This document shows positions 35,722 to 44,300 of a stretch of 64,000 bases of DNA, one piece after another; within the stretch, counting starts at the first letter, position 1; every line of letters starts with the position of its first letter. This DNA comes from Blautia sp. Its GTDB lineage: Bacteria > Bacillota > Clostridia > Lachnospirales > Lachnospiraceae. Location of the stretch: contig JAETNR010000006.1 of the NCBI GenBank assembly GCA_021772055.1, positions 1 through 64,000 on the forward strand, in the 5' to 3' direction. Both the position numbers and the translations under genes were made by a program. The notes under the pieces are model-generated. The model ran no database searches. It saw only the letters and a program-made list of their open reading frames with translations, and was not told the DNA's origin.

Positions 35722-36591
35722 TCACATTCCCAGATTTTCCCTTATTGCTTTGGCCGCAGGTGTATTGGCTACACCGCCTTCTCCGGTTTCACGAAGGGAA
35801 ACGTGCATGGATTCTCCGATTTCCTTCATCGCATCAATAACCTGATCCGGCGGGATGCGGCTGGTGATGCCTGCCAGTGCCATGTCCGTGCAGGAGAGCG
35901 CATTGACTGCACCGATCACATTTCGCTTGACACAGGGAACCTCTACCAGCCCTGCAACAGGGTCACACACCAGCCCCAGAAGGTTTTTCAGGGCCATAGC
36001 TGCAGCCTGGCAGATCCTATGGGAATCGCCTCCTCGAAGGTGTACTAAAGCCCCTGCAGCCATGGCAGAAGCGGAGCCAATCTCCGCCTGACATCCTCCT
36101 GCCGCACCCGCGATAAAAGCTCTGCTTGCGATTACCTGTCCGATTCCTGCAGACACATACAGGGCCTCAATTACCTGGTCATCCGTAACTTTTTCCTCCT
36201 GGTATAAGGGAAGAAGGACTGCAGGAAGTACCCCGCATGCACCCGCAGTAGGTGCTGCTACGATCCGCTTCATGCAGGCATTGGATTCGCCCATCTGAAG
36301 CGCCTGGGCGATGACTTTTGCCATAAAATCTCCGCAAAGAGGGGTGCCATTTTTGCGGTAAGTTTCCATCTGCGCGCCTGTTTTTCCCACTAGGCCGCTG
36401 CGGGAAAGCTGGTTGCCGTCATAGGCTTCGCTGGCTTCCACCATGGCCCTCCACATCTTTTCCATTGTCTGCAGGGAATCCTCCATAGTGACGGAACGTT
36501 CATTCATATCATCCAGCAGAATGACTTTCCAGAAGGGGATATTTTCTCTTGCGCCTGCTTCTATGATTTCCTGTAAAGATTGATATGCCAT
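35722..36591 (-). CDS. sdaAA: L-serine dehydratase alpha subunit
   Basis: Catalytic, iron-sulphur-containing half of L-serine ammonia-lyase, which converts serine to pyruvate and ammonia. The 289-residue product shows the iron-sulphur cysteines in TAGACGVLP, AGGCQAEIG and the CDPVAGLVEVPC segment. It begins directly after the sdaAB stop (adjacent, no gap) and ends near a hairpin. It lies inside the cotJC element, an unusual place for a metabolic enzyme. Confidence 0.95.
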   Translation of the reverse strand: MAYQSLQEIIEAGARENIPFWKVILLDDMNERSVTMEDSLQTMEKMWRAMVEASEAYDGNQLSRSGLVGKTGAQMETYRKNGTPLCGDFMAKVIAQALQMGESNACMKRIVAAPTAGACGVLPAVLLPLYQEEKVTDDQVIEALYVSAGIGQVIASRAFIAGAAGGCQAEIGSASAMAAGALVHLRGGDSHRICQAAAMALKNLLGLVCDPVAGLVEVPCVKRNVIGAVNALSCTDMALAGITSRIPPDQVIDAMKEIGESMHVSLRETGEGGVANTPAAKAIRENLGM

Positions 36592-37260
36592 TTATGCTTC
36601 CTCCCTGCTCATAAGATAAGTAACCTTGAAAATGCCATCCATGGCTTCCAGCCTGCGGATGATATCAGAAGGAACCGGCTGGTCGGATTCAATGACCATC
36701 ACTGCCTGGCCGCCCTTCTTTTCACGGTGAAGGTTTAAGGTGGCGATATTCACGGAATACTGGGTTAAAAGAGAAGTGACCTGTGCCACGTATCCCGGTT
36801 TGTCCTGATTGCGGACGATCAGTGTGGGATTTTCGCAGGGACAGTTTACGTCAATGCCGTCCAGTTTGTTCAGCATGATTCTTCCGCCGCCGAGAGAGGA
36901 TGCCTGCACCTCGAGAAGCTTGCCTGTGGAGCCTGTCACTTTTAAATATGCCGTATTAGGATGGGCACCGGAAATCTGGGCATGATAAAAGGAAAAGTCA
37001 AGCCCTTCCTCCTTTGCCGCCTGAAAACTATCCGGAATCCGCATATCATCCGGCAGCATTCCAAGAAGCCCTGCAATCAGCGCCTTGTCTGTTCCGTGCC
37101 CCTGTCCGGTGGCGGAAAATGATCCATGAAGTCCGATCTCCGCCCTGACCGGCCTGCATCCAAGCAGTGTTCTGGTAATATAGCCGATTCTTACGGCGCC
37201 TGCCGTATGAGAACTGGACGGTCCTACCATGATAGGACCGAGGATATCAAATATGTTCAT
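36592..37260 (-). CDS. sdaAB: L-serine dehydratase beta subunit
   Basis: Regulatory half of the two-subunit serine dehydratase, 222 residues. It has the N-terminal GPSSSHTAGAVRIG motif and a C-terminal ACT domain (IVRNQDKPGYVAQVTSLL, about residue 146 onward) that usually binds the amino acid. GGGAGG is just upstream. First gene of the sdaAB-sdaAA pair; promoter candidate at 37296. With SdaAA it feeds pyruvate and ammonia into fermentation. Confidence 0.95.
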   Translation of the reverse strand: MNIFDILGPIMVGPSSSHTAGAVRIGYITRTLLGCRPVRAEIGLHGSFSATGQGHGTDKALIAGLLGMLPDDMRIPDSFQAAKEEGLDFSFYHAQISGAHPNTAYLKVTGSTGKLLEVQASSLGGGRIMLNKLDGIDVNCPCENPTLIVRNQDKPGYVAQVTSLLTQYSVNIATLNLHREKKGGQAVMVIESDQPVPSDIIRRLEAMDGIFKVTYLMSREEA

Positions 37261-37295
37261 ACTCCCATTCCTCCCAGGAAATATACTTTTTCATC

Positions 37296-37304
37296 AGTAT
37301 AACA
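37296..37304 (-). promoter_or_regulatory. Extended -10 promoter of sdaAB-sdaAA
   Basis: Minus strand TGTTATACT, an extended -10 of the vegetative type; -35 weak. It contrasts with the sigma-E-like promoter of the recombinase. Confidence 0.45.
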
Positions 37305-37382
37305 AATATTTCCCGGAAATACCATTTTTATCGGAAAAAACATAAAGAAATTCCAGATTAGCCTATGCAGAAGCGCACTGTT

Positions 37383-37601
37383 TTATACAGAAGGATGCAT
37401 TTTTGTCAATGAGATACCTACATCATTCAATACCGCCGTAGCTGTATGGTTGGGCATGGCAAAACGCTGGGAGAGATATCTCATGGAAGCGCCAATTTCC
37501 CCGTCGGGGCCGCCATATTGACTCATGATGAACTGTGCAAGCTTGGCGTTTGGCGTTTTGATATTTACCGGGTACTGTAATCTTTTTTCATAATTCCACA
37601 T
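37383..37601 (-). CDS. cotJC: cotJC, N-terminal part (truncated by the element)
   Basis: Encodes residues 1-62 of CotJC (MWNYEKRLQYPVNIKTPNAK, then GGPDGEIGASMRYLSQRF) up to AVLNDVG, followed by ten residues from element DNA (ISLTKMHPSV) and a stop. It starts three bases after the cotJB stop codon begins, with AAGGAGG in the end of cotJB. Joined to 33639-33196 at the AGGTA core it would give a continuous 630-bp gene. CotJC is a manganese-catalase-like inner coat protein that needs CotJA for assembly in Bacillus subtilis. Confidence 0.88.
   Translation of the reverse strand: MWNYEKRLQYPVNIKTPNAKLAQFIMSQYGGPDGEIGASMRYLSQRFAMPNHTATAVLNDVGISLTKMHPSV
37415..37419 (-). repeat. Attachment-site core AGGTA, cotJB-proximal end
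   Basis: AGGTA on the minus strand at the junction of cotJC codons (...GATGT) and element DNA (TCTCATTGAC...). It matches the copy at 33639-33643; bases either side differ. Confidence 0.7.
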
Positions 37602-37886
37602 TTATCTGCATCCTCCTTCCTCTTCCCACGGGAATGGCTGCTGGGCCCATTGAAAGGTATCACTGCAGGAATCTACGGCACTGTCAATGGTGAGCGGGCC
37701 GAATTCCCTGGCATACCGGCATAAAAGCTCGTTTCGCCTGGATGCATTTTTTCGATAAAATTCCATTGCTTTTTCGTCACATGGATGGGTGTCCAGATAG
37801 AGCAGGATATCATTTACGGCAAAGCTGGTTTCATTGATTTCCTGCATCATTTTTCTGCGATTGGAAGACTGGCTGGAGGACATCAT
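37602..37886 (-). CDS. cotJB: Spore coat protein CotJB
   Basis: Coat polypeptide of 94 residues, second gene of the cotJ operon. The family core is plain: SFAVNDILLYLDTHPCDEKAMEFY, then REFGPLTIDS and the tryptophan-rich end (WAQQPFPWEEEGGCR). The start at 37886 overlaps the cotJA stop (ATGA). Longer frames to 37961 would run inside cotJA without family similarity. cotJC follows immediately. Confidence 0.9.
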   Translation of the reverse strand: MMSSSQSSNRRKMMQEINETSFAVNDILLYLDTHPCDEKAMEFYRKNASRRNELLCRYAREFGPLTIDSAVDSCSDTFQWAQQPFPWEEEGGCR

Positions 37887-38242
37887 CGGCACATACCTCG
37901 CTTTCCGCAGAATGGTTTGCAAAGTTCCGGAAATACAGTGCCCATCTGCAAAGCCCTGCATAATTCAAAAGTGTGAGTGAAAGTCTGACAGGGGACATAT
38001 CCCATGGCAGGAGGAAGCTCATCTGCCTTGGCAAGGACGGAAGTCCCGGAAGAAACCGCGCCGGGCATCCGGCAGCAGCCTTCTTCTCTTTCACATTCGC
38101 ACGGGCGGGAGTTTCTCTCTGTGCAGTGATTCTGCATTGCTGTGCGCTCCGGCATTGCCATTCGTCCGGCAGGCATTTTATTCATGCCGCAGGTAGTGCG
38201 GTAAGGACGGCCGCAGGAACGGCCCATCTGATAATTTTCCAT
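37883..38242 (-). CDS. cotJA: Spore coat protein CotJA
   Basis: First gene of the cotJ operon, 119 residues. The conserved C-terminal part (PPAMGYVPCQTFTHTFEL, then GTVFPELCKPFCGKRG) identifies CotJA. The first 65 residues form a longer, Cys/Arg-rich N-terminal extension, common in clostridial versions. AAAGGA precedes the ATG by 9 nt but lies inside the right arm of a 14-bp stem (38253-38266), so translation depends on which transcript is made. Confidence 0.88.
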   Translation of the reverse strand: MENYQMGRSCGRPYRTTCGMNKMPAGRMAMPERTAMQNHCTERNSRPCECEREEGCCRMPGAVSSGTSVLAKADELPPAMGYVPCQTFTHTFELCRALQMGTVFPELCKPFCGKRGMCR

Positions 38243-38243
38243 G

Positions 38244-38308
38244 AAAAAAAATCCTTTCTGTTTCTAATTTGCGGTTACACTTTAGCATATGTAATAGAAA
38301 CAGAAAGG
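38244..38308 (-). terminator. Terminator and ribosome-binding-site-masking hairpin before cotJA
   Basis: Perfect 14-bp inverted repeat CCTTTCTGTTTCTA / TAGAAACAGAAAGG, arms 38295-38308 and 38253-38266, loop 28 nt. On the minus strand the right arm is followed by A and eight T, then cotJA ATG. The arm contains the cotJA Shine-Dalgarno. It would end tetR transcripts and mask cotJA translation. Confidence 0.75.
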
Positions 38309-38312
38309 TGTG
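38284..38312 (-). promoter_or_regulatory. Mother-cell-type promoter candidate of cotJABC
   Basis: Minus strand CACA-N17-CATATGCTA matches the sigma-K pattern (mACm-N16/17-CATAnnnTA), and the -10 also fits sigma-E. The -10 sits in the hairpin loop, so the predicted start (near 38277) leaves the left arm out of the transcript. Confidence 0.5.
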
Positions 38313-38316
38313 CATA

Positions 38317-38919
38317 TTATGCTTCACGGAAACTTAAAAGAATACCGTCAATGGATTTGTGGAGATAGGGCCGGTATTCCTTAAGGGGTACAGGCTGCTC
38401 GTACAGGATACAGCTGTAGCAGGTAGACCCAACCAGCTCGATGATGGTAAACAGCATAAGCTCCGGATTTCGGTAGGTATGATCACTCATGGAGAGAAGC
38501 TGCAGGTAGGACTGGTAAAAATGGTAATCCTCGTCCGGAACTTTCTCTTCCATGGCGCCTTTAAAAACTCCCCAGGACAGGTTTTTGGAGATAAAGAGAA
38601 GCAGAGAATGATCCTGCTCCAGGCGGTCCAGGATATAGTCAGCGATAAACGCAATCTGTTCTTCGAATCCTGTAAGCCCTGCTTTCAGAAGTGCTTCATG
38701 GGCATCAAAAAAGAGCAGGCCTGTTTTATGAGAGATAAGTTTGTTGCGAATATCATATTTATCTTTAAAATATAAATAGAAGGTTCCCTTTGCCACCCCG
38801 GCCTTTTCTACAATATCGGAAATCGTGGTTTTGTTCAGCCCTTTGGTGGTAAAAAGCTCAAAGGCAGTATTAAAAAGCGCATCTTTTTTTCTTTTTTTAT
38901 TTAATTCCAGTTTTCCCAA
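38317..38919 (-). CDS. TetR/AcrR-family repressor
   Basis: Repressor of 200 residues with the N-terminal helix-turn-helix (FELFTTKGLNKTTISDIVEKAGVAKGTFYLYFKDK). The ligand-binding part is variable. The TTG at 38917-38919 is chosen because GGAGGAG lies 6 nt upstream and the product starts GKLELNKKRKK as many relatives do; the ATG at 38949 has no ribosome binding site. It is divergent from the MMPL exporter and very likely represses it through the TGAC-N5-GTCA sites. Confidence 0.88.
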   Translation of the reverse strand: MGKLELNKKRKKDALFNTAFELFTTKGLNKTTISDIVEKAGVAKGTFYLYFKDKYDIRNKLISHKTGLLFFDAHEALLKAGLTGFEEQIAFIADYILDRLEQDHSLLLFISKNLSWGVFKGAMEEKVPDEDYHFYQSYLQLLSMSDHTYRNPELMLFTIIELVGSTCYSCILYEQPVPLKEYRPYLHKSIDGILLSFREA

Positions 38920-39002
38920 AAATCTCTCCTCCTGACAGTAGTATCGCATATAATTATTTGTTTACCAGTGCCACGAAATTGGAAATTCGACTATTTTCTA
39001 TC

Positions 39003-39030
39003 ATTATAATAAAAACCCGCCATAAGTCAA
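39003..39030 (-). promoter_or_regulatory. Promoter of the TetR gene
   Basis: Minus strand TTGACT-N16-TATAAT. Confidence 0.75.
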
Positions 39031-39073
39031 TATGGTAACAATTATAAAATTTTTGTAAAATATAGAAAAACTA

Positions 39074-39102
39074 TTGACTATCGGTCAGTTTTATTATATA
39101 AC
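39074..39102 (+). promoter_or_regulatory. Promoter of the MMPL operon
   Basis: TTGACT-N17-TATAAC. The first TetR operator overlaps its -35 and spacer. Confidence 0.8.
39075..39087. promoter_or_regulatory. TetR operator 1 (TGACTATCGGTCA)
   Basis: TGAC-N5-GTCA inverted repeat overlapping the MMPL promoter -35. Confidence 0.6.
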
Positions 39103-39120
39103 ACTTTGTGAAATAAAAAA

Positions 39121-39133
39121 TGACTGTTGGTCA
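39121..39133. promoter_or_regulatory. TetR operator 2 (TGACTGTTGGTCA)
   Basis: Second TGAC-N5-GTCA site, 46 bp from the first and downstream of the start point; same orientation and near-identical sequence. Confidence 0.6.
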
Positions 39134-39191
39134 TAAAATGCAATGCAAGGCGAAATGGAAATTCGGCCTGAAATAGAGAGAGGAGAATATG

Positions 39192-41312
39192 ATGGAAAAA
39201 TTTGGAAAAGGGATTGTGAAGCACAAAACCCTGATACTTCTGCTGGGAATACTGCTTCTGATCCCATCAGCAATGGGGTATTTGAAAACCCGTGTAAATT
39301 ACGACATTCTTTCTTATCTGCCGAAGGATATTGAGACAATGAAGGGACAGGATATCCTGGTAGATGAGTTCGGGACAGGGGCATTCTCCATGGTGGTGCT
39401 GGAAGGAATGGAGTTTAAAGACATTTCCAGTCTGAAGGCAGAAATGGAACAGGTGGATCATGTAAAAAACATTATCTGGTATGATTCCTTTGCAGATATT
39501 ACCATACCGGCAGACCTGCTTCCGGACAAAATAAAAGACGCGTTTATGAAAGATGACTGCACCCTGATGGCAATTATATTTGACACGACCATGTCGGCTG
39601 ATGAGACGATGGATGCCATTGAGGAGCTGAGACGTCTTGCGGGAAAGCAGTGTTTTATCAGTGGAATGTCAGCCGTTGTAACAGATACCAAGAACCTTTC
39701 CAATAAAGAAACCCCCATTTATGTCTGCATTGCCGTGCTTCTTTCTTCTTTGGTTCTGGCGCTTACGATGGATTCTTTTTTGATACCGCTGCTGTTTCTT
39801 TTAAGCATTGGAATGGCCATTGTTTATAATCTGGGAAGCAATGTCTTTCTCGGAGAAATTTCTTACATAACCAAAGCATTGAGCGCGGTACTGCAGCTTG
39901 GGGTAACCATGGATTATTCTATTTTTCTGTGGCACAGCTATCAGGAATGCTTCCGGAAACGGTTACACCGGGAGGAACAGGAAACCGGAGAAAAATTAAA
40001 TAAAGCATCGGAAAGACAGATGCGGAATGACGCTATGGCAGAGGCCATTGCTGCTACCATTACCTCGGTTGTGGGAAGCTCTGTTACTACAGTGGCCGGA
40101 TTTATTGCACTTTGTTTTATGAGCTTTACCCTTGGCATGGACCTGGGAGTGGTTATGGCAAAGGGTGTTGTATTTGGCGTCATTGCATGCGTCACGATTC
40201 TGCCGTCCATGATCCTGATTTTTGATAAAGGAATACAGAAAACCAGGCATAAGCCGCTGCTCCCGAAATTCTCCGGGCTTCCTGGATTTGTATCCAGATA
40301 TTATGGAATCATTCTGCTTCTGTTCGTGATTATCTGGGTCCCTGCTGTATATGGAAATCAGCATGCAGAAGTGTATTATAATCTGGATGAAACACTTCCG
40401 AAGGATTTAGCCAGTATTGAGGCAAACCAGAAGCTGAACGATACCTTTGAGATGAACTCTACGCATATGCTTCTGATCGACAGTGATATGGAGCCAAAAA
40501 AGGTTACAGCCATGACAGATGAGATCAGGGATCTGGACGGCATCAAATCCGTGATCGGCCTGAATGCCATGCTGGGAAGTGAGATTCCGAGAGAACTTCT
40601 TCCTGAAAAAATTACCGATATGCTGATCAATGAAAACTATGAATTAATGCTGGTAAGCAGTGAGTATAAGGTGGCATCCGATGAAGTAAATGCCCAGTGT
40701 GAAGCACTGAATAAAATTATTAAAGAATATGATCCATCCGCTATGTTGGTAGGAGAGGCACCTTGTACAAAGGATCTGATTGAGATCACAGATCAGGATT
40801 TTAAAACCGTAAACTTTGTGTCCATCGGAGTGATTCTGCTGATTATCCTGATCGTTTTCCGCTCCATAAGTCTTCCGGTGATTCTGGTTTTGGTGATTGA
40901 ATTTGCAATCTATATTAACATGGGAATTCCTTATTATACCGGCACGGCAATCCCATTTATTGCGTCCATTGTAATCGGTACAATACAGCTTGGCTCCACT
41001 GTGGATTATGCTATTTTAATGACCACCCGTTATAAGCTGGAACGGCATAACGGCGCAGGAAAAAAGGAAGCAGTGAAGATTGCCCACAGTACCTCCATAC
41101 AGTCTATTGTGGTCAGTGCACTAAGCTTTTTTGCAGCTACTTTTGGGGTTGGCGTTTACTCGGATATTGATATGATCAGTTCCTTATGTACCTTAATGGC
41201 AAGGGGAGCTCTTATCAGTATGGTGGTGGTTCTGCTGGTTCTTCCGGCAATGTATCTGCTTCTTGATAAGGTAATTTGTGCAACATCTATTGGGTTTAAA
41301 TCTAAAAAATAA
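39192..41312 (+). CDS. MMPL/RND-family transporter
   Basis: Inner-membrane exporter of 706 residues with the duplicated RND layout: helix, large extracellular loop (residues 30-170), five helices, repeated once. Each half has the proton-relay-type motif: LQLGVTMDYSIFLWHSY and IQLGSTVDYAILMTTRY. The family exports lipids, siderophores or antimicrobials. ATG 39192 (6 nt from AGGAG) is favoured over ATG 39189. It is transcribed with the repeat protein that follows 15 bp later and probably repressed by the divergent TetR. Confidence 0.9.
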   Translation: MEKFGKGIVKHKTLILLLGILLLIPSAMGYLKTRVNYDILSYLPKDIETMKGQDILVDEFGTGAFSMVVLEGMEFKDISSLKAEMEQVDHVKNIIWYDSFADITIPADLLPDKIKDAFMKDDCTLMAIIFDTTMSADETMDAIEELRRLAGKQCFISGMSAVVTDTKNLSNKETPIYVCIAVLLSSLVLALTMDSFLIPLLFLLSIGMAIVYNLGSNVFLGEISYITKALSAVLQLGVTMDYSIFLWHSYQECFRKRLHREEQETGEKLNKASERQMRNDAMAEAIAATITSVVGSSVTTVAGFIALCFMSFTLGMDLGVVMAKGVVFGVIACVTILPSMILIFDKGIQKTRHKPLLPKFSGLPGFVSRYYGIILLLFVIIWVPAVYGNQHAEVYYNLDETLPKDLASIEANQKLNDTFEMNSTHMLLIDSDMEPKKVTAMTDEIRDLDGIKSVIGLNAMLGSEIPRELLPEKITDMLINENYELMLVSSEYKVASDEVNAQCEALNKIIKEYDPSAMLVGEAPCTKDLIEITDQDFKTVNFVSIGVILLIILIVFRSISLPVILVLVIEFAIYINMGIPYYTGTAIPFIASIVIGTIQLGSTVDYAILMTTRYKLERHNGAGKKEAVKIAHSTSIQSIVVSALSFFAATFGVGVYSDIDMISSLCTLMARGALISMVVVLLVLPAMYLLLDKVICATSIGFKSKK

Positions 41313-41327
41313 ACGGAGGGAATCACT

Positions 41328-44300
41328 ATGAAAGGATTATATAAGGAGATGTATCGAAAGCTTCTGGCTGCTTCTCTTACCATAAGCATGGTATTTACTG
41401 CACCCCTGGCTGCAGCTGCGGATATCGGGATGACCGAGGGAGATGATCCGGAAAATACCAATACAGAAAGCAAAGAAACCGCAGAAAAAGACGAAACAGT
41501 TTATATTTTTACGGATGCATCCGGAAATCCTACGAAAACGATCGTAAACGAACATTTAAGCGGGGAAGGAACGGGAGAAGTGGAAGATACCACCGTTCTG
41601 GAGGATATTGAGAACCTGAAGGGGGATGAAACCTTTACCGATGAGGCGGAGGATGAGATTCGCTGGAATGCAGAAGGAAATGATATTTACTATCAGGGAA
41701 CTACAGACAGAGAGGCTCCTGTAGATATTCAGATTTCCTATTATCTTAATGGAGAAGCTGTTTCTCCGGAAGAACTGGCAGGAAAAAGCGGCGAAGTAAC
41801 CGTTCGTTACGACTATGTGAATAAAGAAAAAAGAATGGTGAAGATTGGCAAAAAGCAGCAGGAGATCTATGTTCCTTTTGCTGTTGTCAGTGCTTTGGTT
41901 CTGGATAAAAATAAGGTATCCAATGTAAGCGTAAGCTCAGGAAGAGTTATTACAGAAGGGGATAGAATTATGGTTCTTGGCCTGGCAATGCCCGGGCTTA
42001 TGGAGAGCATTTCCGGTGTTACGGGGGATATGGATATTGATGTTCCGGGATATGTGGAAGTGACGATGGATGCGTCGGAATTTTCTGTAGATATGGCAAT
42101 GTCTGTTGTTACGAATAACCTTATTTCAGAGCTGGATGTGGACGATAACGGAAGTCTGGATGACTTAAAAGAAGATATGGAGACACTTACGGAGAGCTCC
42201 GAACTTCTGGTAGACGGTACAGGAGAATTGTTGGATGGTATTACGGAATTGGATGAGAAACTGCCTGATCTTTCAGATGGAATCACGGAACTTTCCGATG
42301 GGGTTGCAGAATATACAGATGGGGTTTCCAGGGTAAATGACGGTGCAAGTGAGTTAAAAGACGGAACCTCTGCATTGGCAGAAGGAGCCGGAGAGCTTGC
42401 TGCCGGGGCGTTATCTGCAAAAGAAGGAGCCGGAAAACTTGCAGCGGGATATGCCGGAAGCAATGGAGCCAAAGAAGGTGCAAAAAGCCTGGCATCGGGT
42501 GCAGGAACCCTGGATTCCGGTGTACAGAGCCTGGCATCCGGTGTTTCTACAGCAGTCCAGGGAGCACAGAGCCTTGCTGAGGGAAGCAGTGCTCTTTCTT
42601 CAGGAGCAAGTCAGGTGAATGCCGGTGCAGGACAGCTTTATAATGGCTTAAAGGATTTGAAAAAGGGAACGAAACAGCTGAATGAAGGAGTCAATGAAAT
42701 GGTGACAAAGGCCGCACCTCTGGCTGATGGTACCAAAAAGCTTCAGAGCGGGGCTGCAGCGCTTGCCGATGGTACAGCTCTTTTGGACAGCAAAATACCG
42801 GAACTTCAAAAAGGTGCAGAAACTCTGGAAAACGCAGTAAAAAACCTGCCGGATTCTGCAAAAGCACTTCAGAATGGGGCCGGTGAGCTCCAGGCAGGCA
42901 TGAAGGCGCTTCCGGCAGCAGTGAGCCAGCTTCAGAAGGGAGCACAGGATCTTTCTTCCAATGCAGCCCTTCTAAAGGAGGCGGCAGCTCCTTTGACCGC
43001 AGGGGCAGATACTCTTACGGAAGGCGCACAAGGCCTTCAGAACGGTTTTTCAGAGATGTCTGCAGGAATTCAGGGAATCGGAGAGGGCGCCTCTGCTGTG
43101 ATTGCAGGTACTGATGCAGTGACAGGTGCAGCCGGTCAACTGCAAACTGCAGCTGCCGGATTAGAGGAAGCGGCGAAAGGTCTCAATAGCGGAGCTGCTT
43201 CTATTGGAAGCAGTGCAGACGAACTGGCAGGCAAGGCCGGTACAGTGGCAGAAAAAGCAAGCGCACTGGCAGGAATGAATGCGGATAATGTGAATGTATC
43301 TGTGGAAGCAACTATTGTGGAAATGGGAGTGGATACTTCTGCAATTTCCGGTCTGTCTGTAGATTTAAGCGGACTTGGACTGACAGACGAACAAATCGGG
43401 GCAATCCAAAGCCGGATCAGCGGAGCGGCAGCCTCTGCAGCTTCTGCTGTCAGCAGCACGGTTTATGCTACGCCGGAAGCACATGTGACAGGAGTTGATA
43501 TTTCTGCACTGACAGGGGTCGCAGGAGAGGTGGCAGCCTGTGCATCCGGTTTGCAGGAAAGTGCCGCTGCTGTGGCCGGTTCTGCATCTGGAATACAGTC
43601 CAACGCAGCAGCACTTCAGGAGGGCGCGGAAGAAGCAGGATCTGGTGCGGCAGGTCTCTCAAAGGCAGTTTCTTCTGTAAAAGAGGGTGCCGGAAAGCTA
43701 TCCGGTGCGGCAGGAATGCTGGAAAGCGGCGCACAGTCCGCAGCAGGCGGAGTACAGAGTGTGATTTCCGGAGCACAGCAGGTAGCAAAGGGGGCAGACG
43801 CATATGCAGAGGGAGCAGAACCTTATGCTTTGGGCGCAGTACAGTTTGCAGCAGGTGCAGAGGAACTGACGGGAAAGATGTCTGCTGCTGCACCGGGGAT
43901 AGATGCTCTAAAAGTAGGACTTGATACCCTTGCCGTGCAGGCACCTGAGCTTACAAAGGGAGTATCCCAGCTTAAAGCCGGAATTGATAAGCTTGGAGAG
44001 AGTACGCCCGCACTGAAATCCGGTGCTCTCAGTCTGAAGAGCGGAATAGATTCTCTTGGCAAAAATGTTCCTGTGCTTTTGAACGGAATGACAGACCTGC
44101 AGGCAGGAATCGAAGCAGCAGATCAGGGTGCAGGCAAGCTGGTAACCGGCGCAAAAGAATTGAAAGCCGGAACAAATGAGCTTTCCGGCGGCAGCAGGAC
44201 CCTTGCAGGTGGTGCAGATTCTCTTGCCAAAGGCGCTGCACAGCTCCAGGGAGGCATAGGATTACTGACCTCCGGAACAGGTTCCCTTGCTGCAGGAGCA

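Larger units (their letters stand above)
33639..37419 (-). mobile_element. Skin-like intervening element inside cotJC
   Basis: A 3,776-bp segment (plus one copy of the 5-bp core) splitting cotJC. In minus-strand order it holds sdaAB, sdaAA, a 47-residue SHOCT-like ORF and a large serine recombinase. On the minus strand the left flank reads ...GATGTAGGTA and the right flank AGGTACAGAAGAG...; joining them at AGGTA yields GAT GTA GGT ACA GAA GAG, exactly the CotJC frame (D-V-G-T-E-E). Known sporulation genes interrupted this way include sigK. Whether the element is excised during sporulation or only by chance is inference; sequence supports precise reversibility. Confidence 0.85.
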
